64,000 nt of DNA from Nitrosomonas eutropha (GCF_003201195.1 NZ_QICQ01000005.1:40791-104790), one strand, 5' to 3'. Shown: positions 37,932 through 47,186, counted from the stretch's first letter. Notes: generated by a model not told the origin, from the letters alone. Program-made: numbers and translations.

Positions 37932-39824
37932 CTATGCGGCTGGTAATTCCGATAATGACTCCGGCTGCAGTTGCGGTATTGTTTTGATCACCATGTCTAC
38001 CGCCTGATCCAGAATTTGTGGCAGCTGTTCCAGTTCTTTCTTGTTGAATTTAGCAAGCACCTGTTCTTTCGCTTTTGCAGTATTACCCGGAGAACGGACT
38101 CCACACCTTAATCGTGGAAGTGTATATATCCTTAACGATTTTAAGCAGGAACGCAGCCCGAGATGCCCGCCATCTCCTCCATCTGGTTTGAATTTTATCG
38201 TCCCAAATTCAATATCCATATCGTCATAAATAAGCAAACAATGTTCAGGTAAGCGCCCGGTTCTTGCGAGGTAATGTTTCAGCCTTAGCCCAGTTTTATT
38301 CATATAGGCATCTGATTTAAACAGAACAACTGAAACACCATTCAATATAATCCAAGCTGTCTGCCCTTCCTCTTCATTCTGCCAGATCCCGCCATAATCC
38401 ACTGCAAGTTTGTCAAGTACACTATAACCAATATTATGCAAAGTGTTCTCAAACTCCTTGCCAGGATTACCCAGCCCAACAATGACTGGCGCCATCCGCC
38501 CAGTCTCTTTCACCGGTATGGAGACGGGTATTTCTACTTTATCAACCAGATTACCGGTTTGTTCATTTGTTGAATCACCTCGATATAGCTGAGAGCAATG
38601 ATTACAAAAATGCTCAAGTCCACAACGTTCTTGCCAGCACTGAATTGGCTTGTAACGATCTAGTATAAGACGCTGCAAGTGATCGGATTTATTCGATCCT
38701 TTCAGCAAAACCAGATCACCCGGCCGTAGCGTCTTCTGCAAGAACGACGAAGCTTCCTTTAATGTCAAAAACCCCTGCAGGGTGGAATCATTTTCGTCCT
38801 TCCTGGCGCGTAAAGCACGATGGGCATTATCCCCAACAAAAATGACCATATCTGCATATTCTCTCAATTCTCTAGCGCATCTTTTATAGATCATCGTGCT
38901 ATCACCAGAAAAATCGGATATGGAGCCTACTACTGCAATTTTTCTCAATGCATCAGCCTCTTTCAGGAATTTAAAAGGGGCCAGGAGCGACCAATAAGGT
39001 GCTTTCATATCATCGCGAATAAATGTTACGTCATCTTCACCTGTAACAATCTGCATACGTCCTGCTGTCGGAACAGCTTCTACCAGCTTATTAATTGCTT
39101 CTTCAATTGATAAACCTGCAGCAATTGCTACCCCAAGTGCTGAAAGTATGGATAATGCAAGCTGTGTCCCATATAAGTGGGTTGGGACCTCATACAACTT
39201 ACCCTGATATGTGACTGTCAATTTAAGGGGCTCGGGCCAGCGTGATGTCACTTTACACAACCTGATGGTTGATTCTGGATTTTTCCCCACCCAGATAACC
39301 CTGGCTTTGCAGCGTTCTCCTATTGCTTTTACGCGCGGATCATCCATATTGAGAATCGCAGTGCCATTCTTTGATAAAGCTTCAATCAATTTTGCTTTTT
39401 CAACAGCAATACCATCCACCCCTTGCCCCTTAAAAGCTCTGTAATGATCTTTTTCTATGTTAGTCAGTACACCAATTTTTGGTCTAAACAACCTTAAAGG
39501 AAGATCAAGAGCGCCAGGTTTGAAAGCACCTAACTCCATAATACAGAACTTATGTTTTTTCTCTGTTGCTAGCATCGTTTCTGCTACGATGATGGGTGTG
39601 TTCAATGATTGGGGGGTAGTCATGACAGAGTATGAACCGGAAAGAATCAGATTGCATAGCTCTTTGGTAGTTGTTTTACCCGCACTGCCCGTTATACCAA
39701 TAAACTGTGTCTGAGTAAGACTTAACCGGTGTAGCTTTGCCTGTGTAAACGCCAGCAACAAACGTTTACGCCAGGAAAACATGGCATAAAACTCTTTCAC
39801 CCTTGCTCTCAGTCGGTGAAGCAT
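37932..39824 (-). CDS. MurF-like ligase / zinc-ribbon linker / peptidyl-tRNA-hydrolase-like fusion, copy 2
   Basis: This 630-residue tandem paralogue of the gene at 36,012 has the same architecture and lies 66 bp upstream of it on the same strand. P-loop GITGSAGKTTT is at about residues 43-53, the MurF-like region ends near 390, and the Cys cluster C396, C401, C407, C410 follows. A peptidyl-tRNA-hydrolase-like domain (about 446-630) has VIVGLGNPGKEF, LHN, DAYMNKTG and YDDMDIEFG. The Asn that should follow GH is Leu (GHLGLRS), and His of HDD is Tyr. An AAGGT site lies about 8 bp before the ATG. Sequence between the two copies is near-identical in one internal block and much weaker elsewhere. 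Confidence 0.85.
   Translation of the reverse strand: MLHRLRARVKEFYAMFSWRKRLLLAFTQAKLHRLSLTQTQFIGITGSAGKTTTKELCNLILSGSYSVMTTPQSLNTPIIVAETMLATEKKHKFCIMELGAFKPGALDLPLRLFRPKIGVLTNIEKDHYRAFKGQGVDGIAVEKAKLIEALSKNGTAILNMDDPRVKAIGERCKARVIWVGKNPESTIRLCKVTSRWPEPLKLTVTYQGKLYEVPTHLYGTQLALSILSALGVAIAAGLSIEEAINKLVEAVPTAGRMQIVTGEDDVTFIRDDMKAPYWSLLAPFKFLKEADALRKIAVVGSISDFSGDSTMIYKRCARELREYADMVIFVGDNAHRALRARKDENDSTLQGFLTLKEASSFLQKTLRPGDLVLLKGSNKSDHLQRLILDRYKPIQCWQERCGLEHFCNHCSQLYRGDSTNEQTGNLVDKVEIPVSIPVKETGRMAPVIVGLGNPGKEFENTLHNIGYSVLDKLAVDYGGIWQNEEEGQTAWIILNGVSVVLFKSDAYMNKTGLRLKHYLARTGRLPEHCLLIYDDMDIEFGTIKFKPDGGDGGHLGLRSCLKSLRIYTLPRLRCGVRSPGNTAKAKEQVLAKFNKKELEQLPQILDQAVDMVIKTIPQLQPESLSELPAA
38604..38855 (-). 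repeat. Near-identical block shared with 36,663-36,914 (paralogue copy 2)
   Basis: This is the partner of the block in copy 1. At protein level the stretch from ADMVIFVGDNAHRALRARK to CWQERCGLEHFC has one difference in about 84 residues. Confidence 0.75.
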
Positions 39825-39893
39825 TTTGATTACCTTATTTATTTAATAGACATGTATATTTCTAGCGTGCAACAGCATTAGGATTTATTGGTC

Positions 39894-41015
39894 ATGGCAA
39901 ATTTCATCAGAAAGTTGATACAAACACTTACAGCTATCAGACTCGAAACCAAACGCTACGAACATTCAACCATACATGTAATTATTAATTGGCTGACTGC
40001 ATTTCGCAAAGATTTATTTTCAGCTCGAGAAATTCGATTATACGGACTTGCCAATCCTGAAGATGGCGAAAACCGCATCCAGCAGTATGTCTCCAAGGAA
40101 ATGGCAGACCATTTTTACCGTAAATATAACCTCAAATCTGCAGTACCAAATATTGAGGACAAATTTGTTTTTATCACCTTATGCATACAACATCATCTGC
40201 CTATTCCCGCAACTTATGGCATCTTCAAACAAGGCATCGTAAAAAAACTGGATGGGCAATTTTTTCAAGGATTAAGCAACTTTCGGGATTTTATTCGAGA
40301 ATTAAAGCCTGGAGCCTATCTACTTAAACCCAATAATGGAATGCTTGGGCTAGGCTTGTTCAGGCTGGAGATAAAAGATCAAAGCGATCTAAAATTTCAA
40401 GACGAACCTATTACTGCAGATGATCTCTATAAAAAATTATGTTCTATCGAAACCGTACTTCCTGCATCGAGTAAGGGAGATTCCGTTGATAGGGATTTCG
40501 AGGGATTACTATTTCAACAACGTCTAGCCAACCATCCAGAAATTACAAAACTAACCAGTTTTAGAATGCTGCAAACCATTAGAGTTTGCACGTACGTAAC
40601 TGATGATCATCAGGTTGAGATTCTTTTCGCATTTATGAAACTAGCAGGGAAGGAAGGTTTAGCTGACGCCTTTAATCTTGGTAGAACCGGTAATATGCTG
40701 GCAAAAATTGATCCAGCCACAGGCAGGTTTTGCAAGGTTTACGCAATGGATCAGCAGCAAGGCTATCTTGTAGAAATCACTCGCCATGCTGTCACACAAG
40801 CAAATTTGCTAAGCTTTACTGCTCCTCATTGGCAAGCATGTTTGGCGCTAGCTGAGAAACTAGCTATAGCATTTTTACCATTACGGGCAGTTGGATGGGA
40901 TATTGCTATTACGAATGAAGGTCCCGTTGCTCTTGAAGGTAATAACAACTGGGTACCTGTTGTACCCTTTGATATCAGTGCTAATAAACTTAAACAGTAC
41001 AAACTGAAATCTTGA
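39894..41015 (+). CDS. ATP-grasp ligase, sugar-transfer-associated type (1)
   Basis: This protein of about 373 residues has the ATP-grasp core: YLLKPNNGMLGLGLF near residue 145 (Lys for ATP), an acidic region FQQRLANHPEITKLTSFRMLQTIRVCTYV, and the metal ligands in VALEGNNNW near the C-terminus. It resembles the sugar-transfer-associated ATP-grasp family found in polysaccharide loci. The start is taken at the ATG at 39894; an in-frame TTG lies 6 bp upstream. It is on the opposite strand from its neighbours. Such enzymes join a carboxylate to an amine or hydroxyl through an acyl-phosphate. The substrates are unknown. Confidence 0.75.
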   Translation: MANFIRKLIQTLTAIRLETKRYEHSTIHVIINWLTAFRKDLFSAREIRLYGLANPEDGENRIQQYVSKEMADHFYRKYNLKSAVPNIEDKFVFITLCIQHHLPIPATYGIFKQGIVKKLDGQFFQGLSNFRDFIRELKPGAYLLKPNNGMLGLGLFRLEIKDQSDLKFQDEPITADDLYKKLCSIETVLPASSKGDSVDRDFEGLLFQQRLANHPEITKLTSFRMLQTIRVCTYVTDDHQVEILFAFMKLAGKEGLADAFNLGRTGNMLAKIDPATGRFCKVYAMDQQQGYLVEITRHAVTQANLLSFTAPHWQACLALAEKLAIAFLPLRAVGWDIAITNEGPVALEGNNNWVPVVPFDISANKLKQYKLKS

Positions 41016-41031
41016 CTGAAGCAAACTGGGT

Positions 41032-42117
41032 TTATCTTGCTAAAGGTTCATGCAACTTCGTAAGTAGCTGGCAGATACTTCGCATACTCCCTTCTTGAGG
41101 CTTCAACGGATCCCAAAAAATATTTCCTTCAATTAAATAAGGGCCATCGTCGGTTACCGCAACATCCCAACCTATGGTCCTTAATGGAGCAAACACTTTT
41201 TGAGCATCCAGCACAAGCGCGACACATTGTTCCCAGAAAGGGATTTTAAATTTAACCTTTTGTCCGTTAACATCCTCAACATGATCATGCCACACCAAGC
41301 CTCTTTTTGCATGGCTATATCTGACAGTCTTCTCGATGATTCCGTGCTGATCGATTAGACACAGACGCCCTTCATTGATTCCCCACGCAAAATTATCAAT
41401 CAAACTTCCTTGTTTAGGAAACTTGATTTTTCGAATCATCAGCTGAGGTTGATTGTTTTCATCCAGATAAGTAATTAAACGCAAGCTTTGTAAAACAGTA
41501 TTACCTGTGAGCCCTGCAAGTGCCTGATGACTGTACAATCTTTTTTGTAAGATATATTGGTCAGGATTTTTGCCAATGGCCTTTTTAAAGGTATCAGACA
41601 GAGGCAAATTAGGATTACTCGCAAGACAATGTTTCCCATCCACAAAATCCAGAGCAAACACACCTTCACCATGACAGCTACAAGCAGGCTTTACAATAAT
41701 GTCAAATGGATAAAAAGACAATCCATTCAACAAATCACTTTCAGTTCCAATTTTTTGCCCATTCTCCCAATATGATTGACCATTCGGATCAAAAACCGCG
41801 ACCAATTCAGGGACAGATAAATTATTCTTGGTGCAGTAGTGATGGAATGCAATTTTATCTTCTGTCAAATACCGATGAGAAGCTGGATTGATTTTTTCTT
41901 GAAAACGCAGAAAACATTCTTTACTAATCATCCCGTTACGCTCTTCATCGCTCCAGGCTGGGTTAAGTAAATCCTCCATAAATATCTCCACTGGCGAATA
42001 CTGCCCTGATGTCGCCAGCTGGAAAAAACGAATATAGCTCACCATTTTAGGATAGTGATTAATACTGGCTACCTCATTGATCTGCCTGATAGCAGAATAC
42101 AGCTTTTGTAATCGCAT
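41032..42117 (-). CDS. ATP-grasp ligase, sugar-transfer-associated type (2)
   Basis: This protein of about 361 residues is related to the plus-strand gene that ends 16 bp away. It has IIVKPACSCHGEGVF (ATP Lys), ILQKRLYSHQALAGLTGNTVLQSLRLITYL, and YLIEGNIFWDP (metal ligands). The start is placed at the ATG at 42117, since the longer reading begins at a TTG. It is the downstream member of a minus-strand run with the third ATP-grasp gene (gap 14 bp). Confidence 0.75.
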   Translation of the reverse strand: MRLQKLYSAIRQINEVASINHYPKMVSYIRFFQLATSGQYSPVEIFMEDLLNPAWSDEERNGMISKECFLRFQEKINPASHRYLTEDKIAFHHYCTKNNLSVPELVAVFDPNGQSYWENGQKIGTESDLLNGLSFYPFDIIVKPACSCHGEGVFALDFVDGKHCLASNPNLPLSDTFKKAIGKNPDQYILQKRLYSHQALAGLTGNTVLQSLRLITYLDENNQPQLMIRKIKFPKQGSLIDNFAWGINEGRLCLIDQHGIIEKTVRYSHAKRGLVWHDHVEDVNGQKVKFKIPFWEQCVALVLDAQKVFAPLRTIGWDVAVTDDGPYLIEGNIFWDPLKPQEGSMRSICQLLTKLHEPLAR

Positions 42118-42131
42118 GATGATTCTCAGTG

Positions 42132-43205
42132 TCAACGTATTTTTGAATACAGATGTGGTAGCGGGTCAGTTATCGCTTGGATAAATCCAAGCACGCTACC
42201 AGCTGAGATATTTTTCCAGCCTGTGCGTGGCGATAATAACTGCTTCCACAAAGAACCAGCCAAACAGTAACGCCCTTCTCCTGCTTTCGCGGAAAGCTCT
42301 GGGATAGTTCCTGTTTTTGTATAGTGAATACCCATTTCAATAAAATTCAATCCCTGCCACATTGAAGCAGAAATGGTGTACCAGGCTCGAGGATTACATT
42401 CAATTACATATAATTTTCCGTCACGCGTATCAATACGCATATCAAAATGTGCCAATCCCTCGTAGTGGAAAGTTTTAACCAGCCGTGTAGCAATTGCATA
42501 CATTTCTGGGTGTTGAGTAAATTCAAGTACTCCACCATCTAACCATGACTGAACAGTGTTGCACAATATTCGGTCATTCGCAGCCAAAATACTGATATCA
42601 ATATCACGCCCTGGTATATATGTTTGTGCGATTAAAGGTAATCGTGCGTAACCTGTATCTCGCTCAATATACATACGTAAAGCTTGAAGATTATCCAGAC
42701 GTACTACCCCATGACTAGATTCAGCTTCTAATGGCTTGATAATGAGTGGAAAACCTACTGGATCAAGAATACTCGTATCAAGTTGATCGATAGACTCCAA
42801 TAGCACTGTCGGAGGAATGGGCAATCCATATTTTGTACAAGTTTGAGCAAAAGACCATTTGTTGTGCAAGGTATCCAGCGTTACCTGATCACCACAAGGA
42901 AAACATGGTAAATCTGGATAGACCTTCTTTGTTGCTGCTAAGAACGCTGCACTTGCCATGTCAGACGGGAGTATCACATCAAAATTTTCAGCTTCAACCC
43001 TCTCTCTTAGTAATTGCTGAGTTGTTGTAGATGGCACACCATCTTGCCAAAATTGAACCTCACTATGTCCATTCGCATAGCGAGAATATTTAAGCATTCG
43101 TGCGCCACGCGGCCCTGTTGTCTGAACAAAAGCATTCATGCCTTTCAAGCAATATAATACTTTCAACCCCAGTGGACCTGATTCACAGAGCAATAATACT
43201 TTCAT
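42132..43205 (-). CDS. ATP-grasp ligase, carbamoyl-phosphate-synthase-like (3)
   Basis: This protein of about 357 residues begins MKVLLLCESGPLGLKVL and has a preATP-grasp domain (about 1-110) and an ATP-grasp domain with FPLIIKPLEAESSHGVVRL, IAQTYIPGRDIDISI and YVIECNPRAWYTIS. This layout resembles carboxylate-amine ligases of the CarB/PurK type. It differs clearly from the two sugar-transfer-type ATP-grasp proteins beside it. The start ATG at 43205 is the first in frame. The substrate is unknown. Confidence 0.78.
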   Translation of the reverse strand: MKVLLLCESGPLGLKVLYCLKGMNAFVQTTGPRGARMLKYSRYANGHSEVQFWQDGVPSTTTQQLLRERVEAENFDVILPSDMASAAFLAATKKVYPDLPCFPCGDQVTLDTLHNKWSFAQTCTKYGLPIPPTVLLESIDQLDTSILDPVGFPLIIKPLEAESSHGVVRLDNLQALRMYIERDTGYARLPLIAQTYIPGRDIDISILAANDRILCNTVQSWLDGGVLEFTQHPEMYAIATRLVKTFHYEGLAHFDMRIDTRDGKLYVIECNPRAWYTISASMWQGLNFIEMGIHYTKTGTIPELSAKAGEGRYCLAGSLWKQLLSPRTGWKNISAGSVLGFIQAITDPLPHLYSKIR

Positions 43206-43270
43206 AATATTTAAAACCGGTTTAATCAATAAAAATGATGTTAGCCTGGGTAAAATTCTCTGATTTTAAT

Positions 43271-44209
43271 CTAGGCTCTGGACCGGAATAATTTCTTTAT
43301 GGTCGCTTTTACACCCAATCCTTCCAGTACCCAGACAACGCCACGCGATAATTCATCGCTGCCAGCATGTAATGCCACCTTAATCAGGTTACGCCAAGTA
43401 CGTCGAAAATAGTAAATATCCGCACAATGTTGTGCATTAGTTGCAAAAAATGCCTTATGTGCGCCCTCGCCCTCCGTGAAATCAAATATTTTCACGTGAT
43501 TCGCTGCAAATAGACATTGCAAAGCATAGTACTGAAGTAAAGTTCCGGGCGACCAGCGTTGATATTCCGGGTCGTGGCCCACGTATTCGTAGAGCGCAAT
43601 CTCGTCGTGTACTGGACAATAAATATAGGCAACCGGTTTTTTCTGAAAAAAAAGAATATAGCCGCGTACGTTATCTGCCGCGGCAAGCTCCAGCATGCTT
43701 TCCTGAAATTGCTGATCGGAAGGCAAACCACAATCAAGCAATCGTTCCTGGTAAGTTTTCAGTGAAACTTCCATTGCCAGCTTATGAAATTCGTGCACCT
43801 CTTCCGGTTTGCGATATTCTTTCCAGTCGATCTCCCCTCCTGAGAATTCAGAAAATTTTTTTATTTTCCGTAAGAGCGTATTTCTGGATTTGGCAGAAAA
43901 TTTCTTCAGATAATTTTCAAAGCCACCATTGAGCACAACCCAGTATCGCTGATAGCTTGAAGGAATATACCGAATCGCTTGCGGCAATATGTTTAGCCTG
44001 GGTAAAGGTGATTCTATTGGGTGAGAGCGTATCATCACCACATCAATAGAGTTCCCAAAAAACTCTGGGAGCTCTGCTAGCACAACCGGATGAGTCGGCA
44101 GCTCAGTAAAGTGCCTTTTCAGTACACAGGCACTCAGTGGCCAGGTAAGAAGTCTGATTTCCCCCAATCGCACGGTAAAATTTATTGATTGTCTGGACCA
44201 TTTCTCCAT
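43271..44209 (-). CDS. GNAT / FemAB-superfamily acyl- or aminoacyl-transferase
   Basis: This protein of 312 residues has the fold of the CelD/BcsL-type acetyltransferase family. The core is YLKKFSAKSRNTLLRKIKKFSE, GYILFFQKKPVAYIYCPVHDE, YEYVGHDPEYQRWSPGTLLQYYALQCL and FDFTEGEGAHKAFFA. Members transfer acyl or aminoacyl groups in polysaccharide loci. Its ATG at 44209 overlaps the stop of the upstream gene by 1 bp (TGATG), so translation is coupled. Confidence 0.75.
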   Translation of the reverse strand: MEKWSRQSINFTVRLGEIRLLTWPLSACVLKRHFTELPTHPVVLAELPEFFGNSIDVVMIRSHPIESPLPRLNILPQAIRYIPSSYQRYWVVLNGGFENYLKKFSAKSRNTLLRKIKKFSEFSGGEIDWKEYRKPEEVHEFHKLAMEVSLKTYQERLLDCGLPSDQQFQESMLELAAADNVRGYILFFQKKPVAYIYCPVHDEIALYEYVGHDPEYQRWSPGTLLQYYALQCLFAANHVKIFDFTEGEGAHKAFFATNAQHCADIYYFRRTWRNLIKVALHAGSDELSRGVVWVLEGLGVKATIKKLFRSRA

Positions 44210-45216
44210 CAAAAAAACCTTGAATAGATCTGCTCGGTATAACGTCTGATCGTATGATGCGGACGGGAACGCAACATCTTTGGTAACTTTATTTCAGGAA
44301 TTGTCGCTGGATCAAGCTCGGAAAATAGAGCAGTTCTGAACTTATCAGTATGGTTAGATAAAAATTCACATAAATGATTAAAGCGCTTGATATTCAATCT
44401 GTCTGACAAACTCAATCTGCCAGCACCTCTGCCTTTGATCAACTCAAAACTATGCAAGACAATCACAAATGAAAACCAGCCTTGCCGCCAGGCATCTAAT
44501 AGGGCTGTTTCCATTTCCTTTGCAGAACATGCTGCCAGTTGAGCATGCCGTTGATGTCCAGGATAATCCTGAAAAAAGGTGATTGGCAGTTCCCATATGC
44601 CCTCAAGCCTGAGTGGCTGCAACAGCTGCCCATCCAGATCAATCTTGCAGTCTTCACCCAAATAGCAGGGGTTATAGCTGGAATCAAATAACAGCCCATT
44701 TTGCGCTGCAGCGCGTAACGTATCCCGATTAGCACCATAACTTCCGGCTCGGAAAGCATGCAGCTTCTTTACACCTGCTGCCTGGAGACTGCGCATTCCC
44801 TTTGCAATTAAAGCCACCTGCTCGTCCAAAGTGAATTGATGCATGTATTGCTTAAAACAGGCAGGAAGAGTCGGATCATGAATTTCACTGAGCCATTCGG
44901 TATGCAGGTGTAGCTGGACTTCCTGATGATTACGCTGAATCAAATCAACCACATCAGCAAGATGATTACTGCCAGCCCGATCAGCAAACAGTGGCTCCAG
45001 AAAATAAGTAGCTTTTAAGCCGTACCGGTTAAGCTGCTCAATTTGAAAAGGCAGCCCGAATTCACCTTCGGACGTTTTACCATAAAAGCATGCTGCAATT
45101 TCTTCATCAAACGTTGTTTTATCCGGTGATAAAGCCGTCACCGGCCAACCCTCGGAATAAGGCCATAACTCGGTATCAACTGTGAGGTAGACGTTCAGCA
45201 TTGAGCTATTCTGCAT
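44209..45216 (-). CDS. Polysaccharide deacetylase-like protein (NodB-type fold)
   Basis: This 335-residue protein has VYLTVDTELWP (acid), VQLHLHTEWLSEIH (His-x-His) and HAFRAGSYGANRDTL (Arg), which place it in the carbohydrate esterase 4 superfamily. It lacks a signal peptide. It could remove acetyl groups from polysaccharide precursors in the cytosol, or act on another amide. It is coupled to the GNAT/FemAB-like gene by the 1-bp overlap. Confidence 0.72.
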   Translation of the reverse strand: MQNSSMLNVYLTVDTELWPYSEGWPVTALSPDKTTFDEEIAACFYGKTSEGEFGLPFQIEQLNRYGLKATYFLEPLFADRAGSNHLADVVDLIQRNHQEVQLHLHTEWLSEIHDPTLPACFKQYMHQFTLDEQVALIAKGMRSLQAAGVKKLHAFRAGSYGANRDTLRAAAQNGLLFDSSYNPCYLGEDCKIDLDGQLLQPLRLEGIWELPITFFQDYPGHQRHAQLAACSAKEMETALLDAWRQGWFSFVIVLHSFELIKGRGAGRLSLSDRLNIKRFNHLCEFLSNHTDKFRTALFSELDPATIPEIKLPKMLRSRPHHTIRRYTEQIYSRFF

Positions 45217-45251
45217 CCCGGCCGGGAAATCTGTATTGCATTGAATTGATA

Positions 45252-47186
45252 TCAGGCAACCTTTTGGCCTTGTTCGGTATATGACACATTTCCCACATTG
45301 AGGGTATTGCGCAAGAAAGCCTCAAACATCAGCAATGTCCAGATAGGAGCACTATAATCCCGTCTGCCGGATTGATGCTGATCCAACATCTTTTTGATGA
45401 AGACCATATCAAAAATCCCTGTGCTCGCCAGCGTATTACCAAGCAGTGCAGCACGCACACGTTCACGCAATGGGCCGCGAAACCAGCTGGCCAACGGCAC
45501 GGCAAATCCCATCTTGTTCCGATAAAGCACTTCATGCGGCAAATACGGTTCCAGCGACTTTTTCAGAATGTACTTTCCTTCCTGTTGGCGTAATTTCATA
45601 GAGGCAGGCAATCCTGAAACCCATTCGACCAGTTCATGATCCAGCAGCGGGACGCGCACCTCCAGTGAATGCGCCATACTGGCACGATCCACTTTAGTCA
45701 GGATATCGCCTACAAGATAGGTTTTCATATCCAGATACTGAATCAGCGACAAGGGATCTTGCGTCGGGCTTTTGTCCGCATAACTACGCAGTACCTCAAC
45801 TGCCTGATAACCCCGCAGACTATGGTGAAAATCCCGAGTAAACAATTGCCTACGCAGTTTATTATCCAGAATGGATACGCTGTGAAAATAGCCTTCCACA
45901 GAATCGCGCGCAAGCGATTCAAACGTGGTTTTGGCACGCAAAAACTTCGGTGCCCAGTCCGCTTTGGGATAAATATTACCCAACAGACCAAACAAGGGTT
46001 TTCGCAATCCTAATGGTAATTTAGAACGCAACCGCTCTTCTATCATGTGCCAGCGATAGCGGCGATAACCGGCAAAATTCTCATCACCTCCATCGCCTGA
46101 AAGGGCTACCGTCACCTGTTTTCTAGCCAGCTCACACACACGATAAGTCGGGATGGCGGAACTATCGGCAAACGGTTCATCGTACAGCGTAGCCAACCGG
46201 TCAATGAGATCAAAATCATCCTGTTTGACCTGCTCGGTAAAATGGTGGGTCTGGTAGCGATCCGCAACCAGCCGAGCATAATCTGATTCATCAAAAGCAG
46301 GATCAGCAAAAGAAATCGAACAGGTATTAACAGGCTCCTTCATCAGGCCGCCCATCATCGCCACGACAGCACTGGAATCCACTCCGCCGGAAAGAAATGC
46401 GCCCAGCGGCACTTCGCTCATCAGGTGACTATCTACTGCATTTCGTAACCGGACAATCAGCTCTTCTGCCGCTTCTTGCTCACTCAATGCGCCATGTGAT
46501 GCAAACGGTATATCCCAGTATTCACGAGGCAAGGCTGACTGCTGCCCTTGACGCAATAATAATGAATATCCGGGACTCAGCTTAAACGTGTTTTTAAAAA
46601 TGGTTTTCGGCTCGGGGATATAACCGTAGGCAAAATAATCTTCTATCGCCTGATGATCCAATGTTTTGTCACAATCCGGGTGAACCAGCAATGCTTTGAG
46701 CTCCGAGGCAAACAGAAACAATCCGTTATCCAGCAAGGTATAGTAAAACGGTTTGATGCCCAGCCGATCACGTGCCATAAATAGCGTTTGCTGATTACGA
46801 TCCCATACGCCAAAGGCAAACATCCCGCTAAAGCGTTCAACACAGCGTTCACCCCACTCCTCCCAGGCGTGCACGATTACCTCGGTATCGCAATGCGTAC
46901 GAAATTGATGTCCCAAAGCTGTCAACTCACTGACCAGCTTCTGAAAATTATAGATTTCGCCATTGAATATGACGACCACACTGCCATCTTCATTGAATAA
47001 GGGTTGTTGGCCACTGGATATATCCATGATCGACAATCGACGATGTCCTAATCCAACACCAGGCTCAACATGCATTTCCCCCTCATCCGGCCCACGGTGT
47101 GTCAGTGTCTGATTCATACAATGAAGCAGATTACGATCAATCCCACTCCCGCCGCGCGTATCAAATACCCCCGTTATGCCGCACAT
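45252..47186 (-). CDS. Asparagine-synthase-like amidotransferase of the exosortase A system
   Basis: This 644-residue protein starts MCGITGVFDTRGGSG, with the glutaminase Cys at position 2. It has HRGPDEGEMH, MARDRLGIKPFYYTLLD and the pyrophosphatase loop LGAFLSGGVDSSAVVAMMGG. The full two-domain AsnB layout and neighbours fit the XrtA-associated amidotransferase family. It probably amidates a sugar or uronic acid on the repeat unit. AGGA lies just before the start codon. Compare the Cys-less relative at 32,576. Confidence 0.9.
   Translation of the reverse strand: MCGITGVFDTRGGSGIDRNLLHCMNQTLTHRGPDEGEMHVEPGVGLGHRRLSIMDISSGQQPLFNEDGSVVVIFNGEIYNFQKLVSELTALGHQFRTHCDTEVIVHAWEEWGERCVERFSGMFAFGVWDRNQQTLFMARDRLGIKPFYYTLLDNGLFLFASELKALLVHPDCDKTLDHQAIEDYFAYGYIPEPKTIFKNTFKLSPGYSLLLRQGQQSALPREYWDIPFASHGALSEQEAAEELIVRLRNAVDSHLMSEVPLGAFLSGGVDSSAVVAMMGGLMKEPVNTCSISFADPAFDESDYARLVADRYQTHHFTEQVKQDDFDLIDRLATLYDEPFADSSAIPTYRVCELARKQVTVALSGDGGDENFAGYRRYRWHMIEERLRSKLPLGLRKPLFGLLGNIYPKADWAPKFLRAKTTFESLARDSVEGYFHSVSILDNKLRRQLFTRDFHHSLRGYQAVEVLRSYADKSPTQDPLSLIQYLDMKTYLVGDILTKVDRASMAHSLEVRVPLLDHELVEWVSGLPASMKLRQQEGKYILKKSLEPYLPHEVLYRNKMGFAVPLASWFRGPLRERVRAALLGNTLASTGIFDMVFIKKMLDQHQSGRRDYSAPIWTLLMFEAFLRNTLNVGNVSYTEQGQKVA

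Noticed and set aside
36012..39824. Reading either fusion as the housekeeping pth or murF gene
   Set aside because: The first domain of MurF is absent, the Pth active site is altered in both copies, and the genes lie in a polysaccharide locus.
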